A model generated the notes under the pieces. It worked only from the letters and a program-made list of their open reading frames with translations. It did not search any database and was not told where the DNA came from. Shown here piece by piece: positions 60,861 through 64,000 of a DNA stretch of 64,000 nucleotides (its first letter is position 1; each line of letters begins with the position of its first letter). Made by a program: the position numbers and the translations under genes. The DNA comes from CAVZCK01 sp963798805 (GTDB lineage: Bacteria; Pseudomonadota; Alphaproteobacteria; Rhizobiales; Rhodomicrobiaceae). The stretch spans positions 710,438 to 774,437 of the forward strand of contig CAWCVC010000011.1 of assembly GCA_963798805.1 (NCBI GenBank). The letters are read 5' to 3'.

Positions 60861-61004
60861 TTACTCTTCAAGACTTGGAGGATGCAGATATCGGGCCTTT
60901 TCGACGAGTACCGGATCGACCAAGCTATTTTGGAGACGCAACCCCGCTCTCTTTTGATGCTGTTGAAGACGCTCGCTAACCACTCTGAGCACATTATTCA
61001 GCAT
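60861..61004 (-). CDS. possible 47-aa small protein
   Basis: A short frame beginning MLNNVLRVVSERLQQHQKRA and ending RYLHPPSLEE. ATG at 61004 is preceded by GGAG with about eight bases spacing, better than chance. Amphipathic helix expected. Not recognised, no conserved neighbour; may be spurious. Confidence 0.3.
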   Translation of the reverse strand: MLNNVLRVVSERLQQHQKRAGLRLQNSLVDPVLVEKARYLHPPSLEE

Positions 61005-61420
61005 CGATTTCGCTCCATTACATGATAAGCCGCTTCGAACCCCTTTCTTTTGAGGAATTTCTCCACGGCGCTAGTCGAAGCCTCTCGGCTTCAGCTTGAT
61101 GCGCACACATCAGCCTGGATGCACGCATGCAAAGGCGGTCGGCGCCGAAGATGCTCCGGTCCGTCGCCCTTCTGTCATGCTGCATGCCTGGCCCCCGTGC
61201 CGCATATCCAAGGCGTTCTCTGGCGCCTGGATCGGTCGTCCATCTAAGACGGCGCTGGCCGGAACGAGAGGCCAGAACTGACGCCGTGCTTGCAGTCGAT
61301 GAACGGTAAAACAGTCTAATTTGATTCGAATTTTCTGTGGAGAACAGTTAACGAATGGTTAACAAGCCAGCCGCCGCGTCACGTCGCCACAGAATAGTGG
61401 CCGGAGCAACACGGCGCCCA
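61005..61420. other. intergenic, no gene seen
   Basis: About 415 bp before the rpoH terminator. Overlapping short frames on the plus strand have no start signal or motif. The end of the region is AT-rich (61315-61375). Confidence 0.45.
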
Positions 61421-61456
61421 AAACAAAATGCCTGCAGGACGGGGCCATGCAGGCAT
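61421..61456 (-). terminator. rho-independent terminator of rpoH
   Basis: On the minus strand the transcript forms ATGCCTGCA...TGCAGGCAT (9-bp stem, 61448-61456 with 61428-61436) followed by TTTTGTTT. The plus-strand side also has a T-run (CGTTTTTA), so it is bidirectional. Confidence 0.85.
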
Positions 61457-61478
61457 CGTTTTTATATGATTGCCAATA

Positions 61479-62357
61479 TCAGGCTGGATGTGCTTCGGCG
61501 ACCTCTGCGGCCTTCTTGACCGCCTTCTGCACCTTCTCGAAGGCGCGAACCTCGATCTGGCGGATGCGCTCACGGCTGACGCCGAACTCGCTCGACAGTT
61601 CCTCCAGCGTCAGCGGATCTTCCGACAGTCGGCGCGCCTCGAAAATGCGCTTCTCCCGCGGCGTCAGCGTGTCGATGGCTTCGGACAGGTAGTTGCGGCG
61701 ATTGTCCAGCTCCTCACGCTCGGCCAGAAGCGTTTCCTGGTCCTCCTCGTCGTCGACGAGCCAGTCCTGCCATTCGCCGCCATCGGCGTCGGCGCGCAGC
61801 GGGGCGTTGAGCGAGGTATCGCCCGCCAGACGCCGGTTCATCGAGATGACGTCTTCCTCCGGCACGTCGAGCTTGGTCGCAATTGCCGTTACCTGGTCGG
61901 GCCGCAGATCGCCGTCCTCGAGTGCCTGAAGCTGGCCCTTCAGCTTGCGCAGATTGAAGAACAGCTTCTTCTGCGCGGCTGTGGTGCCCATCTTAACCAA
62001 GCTCCACGACCGCAAAATATATTCTTGAATCGCGGCTTTGATCCACCACATGGCATATGTAGCAAGACGGAAGCCCTTGTCAGGATCGAAGCGCTTGACA
62101 GCCTGCATGAGGCCAACATTGCCTTCGGAGATGACCTCACTGATCGGCAGGCCGTAGCCGCGATAGCCCATGGCAATACGGGCGACGAGCCGCAGGTGCG
62201 ACGTCACCAGTCTTTGCGCCGCTTCGGTGTCCTCATGCTCCTGCCAACGCTTCGCGAGCATGTATTCTTCTTGAGGTTCCAGCATTGGAAAACGCCGGAT
62301 TTCCTCGAGATAGCGCGCCAACCCACCGCTTGCCGCGACTGAGGGAAGTGAAGCCAT
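61479..62357 (-). CDS. rpoH: RNA polymerase heat-shock sigma factor RpoH (sigma-32)
   Basis: A 292-aa group 3 sigma factor. Region 2: LVTSHLRLVARIAMGYRGYG and ISEGNVGLMQAVKRFDPDKG plus FRLATYAMWWIKAAIQEYIL. RpoH-box region near QKKLFFNLRKLK, which is the hallmark of sigma-32. Region 4: TLEELSSEFGVSRERIRQIE. It probably drives heat-shock promoters; it lies 8 kb from groESL. Confidence 0.95.
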   Translation of the reverse strand: MASLPSVAASGGLARYLEEIRRFPMLEPQEEYMLAKRWQEHEDTEAAQRLVTSHLRLVARIAMGYRGYGLPISEVISEGNVGLMQAVKRFDPDKGFRLATYAMWWIKAAIQEYILRSWSLVKMGTTAAQKKLFFNLRKLKGQLQALEDGDLRPDQVTAIATKLDVPEEDVISMNRRLAGDTSLNAPLRADADGGEWQDWLVDDEEDQETLLAEREELDNRRNYLSEAIDTLTPREKRIFEARRLSEDPLTLEELSSEFGVSRERIRQIEVRAFEKVQKAVKKAAEVAEAHPA

Positions 62358-62473
62358 GGCTGTTTCCTTCGTAGCTTGTCGGCTGCTGCCATTTAACGAT
62401 TAAACGGCCGCGTCATGCCATTCGTTCCGCGAATTTGCCTCGCCGGGCAAGGCAAAGATCCGTGAACTTCGCT

Positions 62474-63481
62474 TTACCGTCTGGACAGAGCCTCCACGAC
62501 GCCGCGCATATCCGCGGGCAGCTCTGACCGGAACTGCAAATATTTTCTGCTTATGGGGTGAACGAATCCTAGCGCGGCAGCGTGGAGAGCCTGCCTCTTC
62601 ATCGACACTATCGCAGATTGCGCCTCTTCGCGCAACACACGGGTTTTTGATCGAAAACTGCTTCCATAAAGATCATCGCCAATAACCGGATGTCCGAGAT
62701 GTGACAGATGGACGCGAATCTGATGAGTGCGGCCGGTTTTCAATATGCATTCGATGAGGCTCGCCACCCATGCCGGATCGATCTTGCTGCGATCCCGTAA
62801 TACGTCTTTAACCTTATACTGGGTGACGGCGCGTTTTCCGTCGCTTTTTACCACGGCCATTTTGAGCCGGTTCGTCGGATGCCGGCCGATCAGCGTCTCG
62901 ACCAGGCCATTTCGAGGCTTCGGCTCGCCCCAGACCAGCGCGAGATATTCGCGATGAAGCGAACCTTCCCGGCCGTGATCGGCAAACTGCACCGAAAGCC
63001 CCTGATGGGCGGCGTCGGTTTTGGCCACGACCATGACGCCGCTGGTGTCCTTGTCCAGCCGGTGAACGATGCCGGGCCTGCGCACGCCTCCGATGCCCGA
63101 GAGGCTGTCTCCACAATGCGCGATCAGTGCGTTGACCAGCGTTCCGGTCCAGTTTCCCGCGGCGGGATGCACCACGAGACCGGCCGGCTTATCGATCACG
63201 ATCAGAGCGTCATCCTCATAGAGGACGGTAAGCGGGATGTTTTCCGGTTGCGGTTCCGCCGGCTCGGCTTCGGGCACATCAACGTCGAATACCTCGTCGG
63301 GTTTGACCCGGTAGTCAGGCTCAACTATCGTGCGGCCGCGACTATTGACTTGGCCCTGTCTGATCAGGTCGCGCACCCGGGAGCGGCTCAGATCCTGCAG
63401 GCCGGCCGCGAGTACGCGGTCAAGCCGCTGCCCGTCATCATCCGCCCGCGCTATCACCGATCGAAGCGCCATCGCCCGCAT
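62474..63481 (-). CDS. rluD: 23S rRNA pseudouridine synthase RluD-like
   Basis: A 335-aa pseudouridine synthase of the RluA family. S4 domain LQDLSRSRVRDLIRQGQVNS at the N-terminus; catalytic Asp in RRPGIVHRLDKDTSGVMVVA; then YLALVWGEP and RTHQIRVHLSHLGHPVIGDD. The start is taken as ATG 63481; TTG 63502 would overlap the start of the divergent gene. Confidence 0.92.
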   Translation of the reverse strand: MRAMALRSVIARADDDGQRLDRVLAAGLQDLSRSRVRDLIRQGQVNSRGRTIVEPDYRVKPDEVFDVDVPEAEPAEPQPENIPLTVLYEDDALIVIDKPAGLVVHPAAGNWTGTLVNALIAHCGDSLSGIGGVRRPGIVHRLDKDTSGVMVVAKTDAAHQGLSVQFADHGREGSLHREYLALVWGEPKPRNGLVETLIGRHPTNRLKMAVVKSDGKRAVTQYKVKDVLRDRSKIDPAWVASLIECILKTGRTHQIRVHLSHLGHPVIGDDLYGSSFRSKTRVLREEAQSAIVSMKRQALHAAALGFVHPISRKYLQFRSELPADMRGVVEALSRR

Positions 63482-63501
63482 CCGGTAACTATCTAAGATC
63501 A

Positions 63502-63873
63502 ATGCTGAACGAAAACCAAACGCCTTTGCCCGGCGGCACGCTCACCCTCAGTCAGATCCGGAAGCTGAAGATTGCCATTGCAATTATGAGCGTGCTTCTG
63601 GTGGTCGGCTTTATTCTACTTCTTGTCGGCATATATATGCAGTCTCACAAGCTCGGAAAAAAGGTTGAAACCGCCTCGCCGCTGACCATTGCCGTCGGCA
63701 CGACTGCCGTGATCAATCTGCCGGTCAAGCCAGGCACGGAGATTCGCCAGATCCTCGCCGATCAGGGGCGGCTGATTCTGCATTTGAGCTATGCGGGCGG
63801 CGCAGAGATCGCAGTGATCGACCTCGCAACTGGACGCGAGGTTCAGCGCATCCGGCTCGTGCCAAAAGAATAG
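63502..63873 (+). CDS. hypothetical single-helix membrane protein, DUF6476-like
   Basis: A 123-aa protein with one helix (IAIAIMSVLLVVGFILLLVG) and a periplasmic part with short strands (KPGTEIRQILADQGRLILHL, IAVIDLATGREVQRIRLV). It is divergent from rluD with 20 bp between start codons, an arrangement often seen for this small gene in alphaproteobacteria (from memory). Function unknown. Confidence 0.75.
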   Translation: MLNENQTPLPGGTLTLSQIRKLKIAIAIMSVLLVVGFILLLVGIYMQSHKLGKKVETASPLTIAVGTTAVINLPVKPGTEIRQILADQGRLILHLSYAGGAEIAVIDLATGREVQRIRLVPKE

Positions 63874-63923
63874 CCTTGATCGGCGCGCGGCTGCTCTTTA
63901 TATCTCGAAATCGCCTGTCTGCT

Positions 63924-63999
63924 GCCCCGTTCGTCTAGCGGCCCAGGACGCGGCCCTCTCACGGCTGAAACAGGGGTTCGATTCCCCTACGGGGCGCCA
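63924..63999 (+). tRNA. tRNA-Glu (anticodon CUC)
   Basis: A 76-nt tRNA. The acceptor stem GCCCCGT pairs with ACGGGGC; discriminator G and encoded CCA at 63997-63999. D arm TCGTCTAGCGGCCCAGGA; anticodon loop CCTCTCA gives CUC; T arm AGGGGTTCGATTCCCCT. It ends one base before the window edge. Confidence 0.97.
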
Positions 64000-64000
64000 T

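Overview
The window looks like a chromosomal segment of an alphaproteobacterium, most likely Hyphomicrobiales (Rhizobiales). The evidence is the high GC content and a typical alphaproteobacterial gene set: an IalB-family protein, an OlsB-type ornithine-lipid acyltransferase, etfBA with 3-hydroxyacyl-CoA dehydrogenase, a PduO cobalamin adenosyltransferase next to a rhomboid protease, groESL with a CIRCE-like operator, and an RpoH sigma factor. I cannot fix the genus from sequence alone.

Positions 1-14783 are accessory DNA. The left edge is an IS1380 / IS110 / IS1380 sandwich whose two IS1380 copies are inverted and identical over their shared length. Next comes a compact sulfur-energy cluster, aprM-aprB-aprA-sat, with a metallophosphoesterase translationally coupled to sat. 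Together AprBA (AMP + sulfite to APS + 2 e-), AprM (membrane electron acceptor) and Sat (APS + PPi to ATP + sulfate) make the classical AMP-dependent sulfite-oxidation route with substrate-level ATP formation. To the right lie about 2 kb of mostly decayed DNA, a truncated proton-antiporter gene, an IS3-family element with a broken orfB, and a three-gene mobile-element operon (AlpA-like regulator, zinc-cluster protein, small DNA-binding protein). The region ends at the 3' end of a tRNA-Ser(GCU) gene, so it resembles a tRNA-associated genomic island. No integrase is visible.

Positions 14784-49700 are mostly housekeeping and metabolic genes: an SpoU RNA methylase, IalB, rlmN, a PagL-like lipid A deacylase, PduO, rhomboid, etfBA-hbd, carA, tesB, a UbiH-type hydroxylase, Ada-AlkA, a Trm112-like protein, olsB, a CoxE-type vWA protein, a stand-alone GmrSD-like (DUF262/DUF1524) restriction enzyme, an ECF sigma/anti-sigma pair with an eroded sigma region 2, an acyl-CoA synthetase with 3-hydroxybutyrate dehydrogenase, xerC, a transaldolase-like gene, a TetR/aldo-keto reductase divergent pair, and an otnK-otnC-monooxygenase operon. 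Several intergenic regions carry miniature palindromic repeats. Some recur (24.0 and 42.2 kb), and about 270 bp at 42.19-42.46 kb is an array of three different palindromic elements.

Positions 49767-64000 hold an IS1182-family element, groES-groEL behind a promoter overlapping a CIRCE-like site, a second rhomboid, a multiply frameshifted ornithine cyclodeaminase pseudogene, a full-length glycine-to-betaine methyltransferase fusion, a cytochrome P450, a PfkB sugar kinase, rpoH, rluD and tRNA-Glu(CUC).

The strongest lead is the mobile aprMBA-sat-phosphoesterase cluster, including a phosphoesterase whose GNHD motif reads GNKD. Next come the palindromic repeat array, the eroded ECF sigma factor and the lone DUF262/DUF1524 protein. 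No CRISPR array, rRNA gene or recognisable riboswitch was seen.
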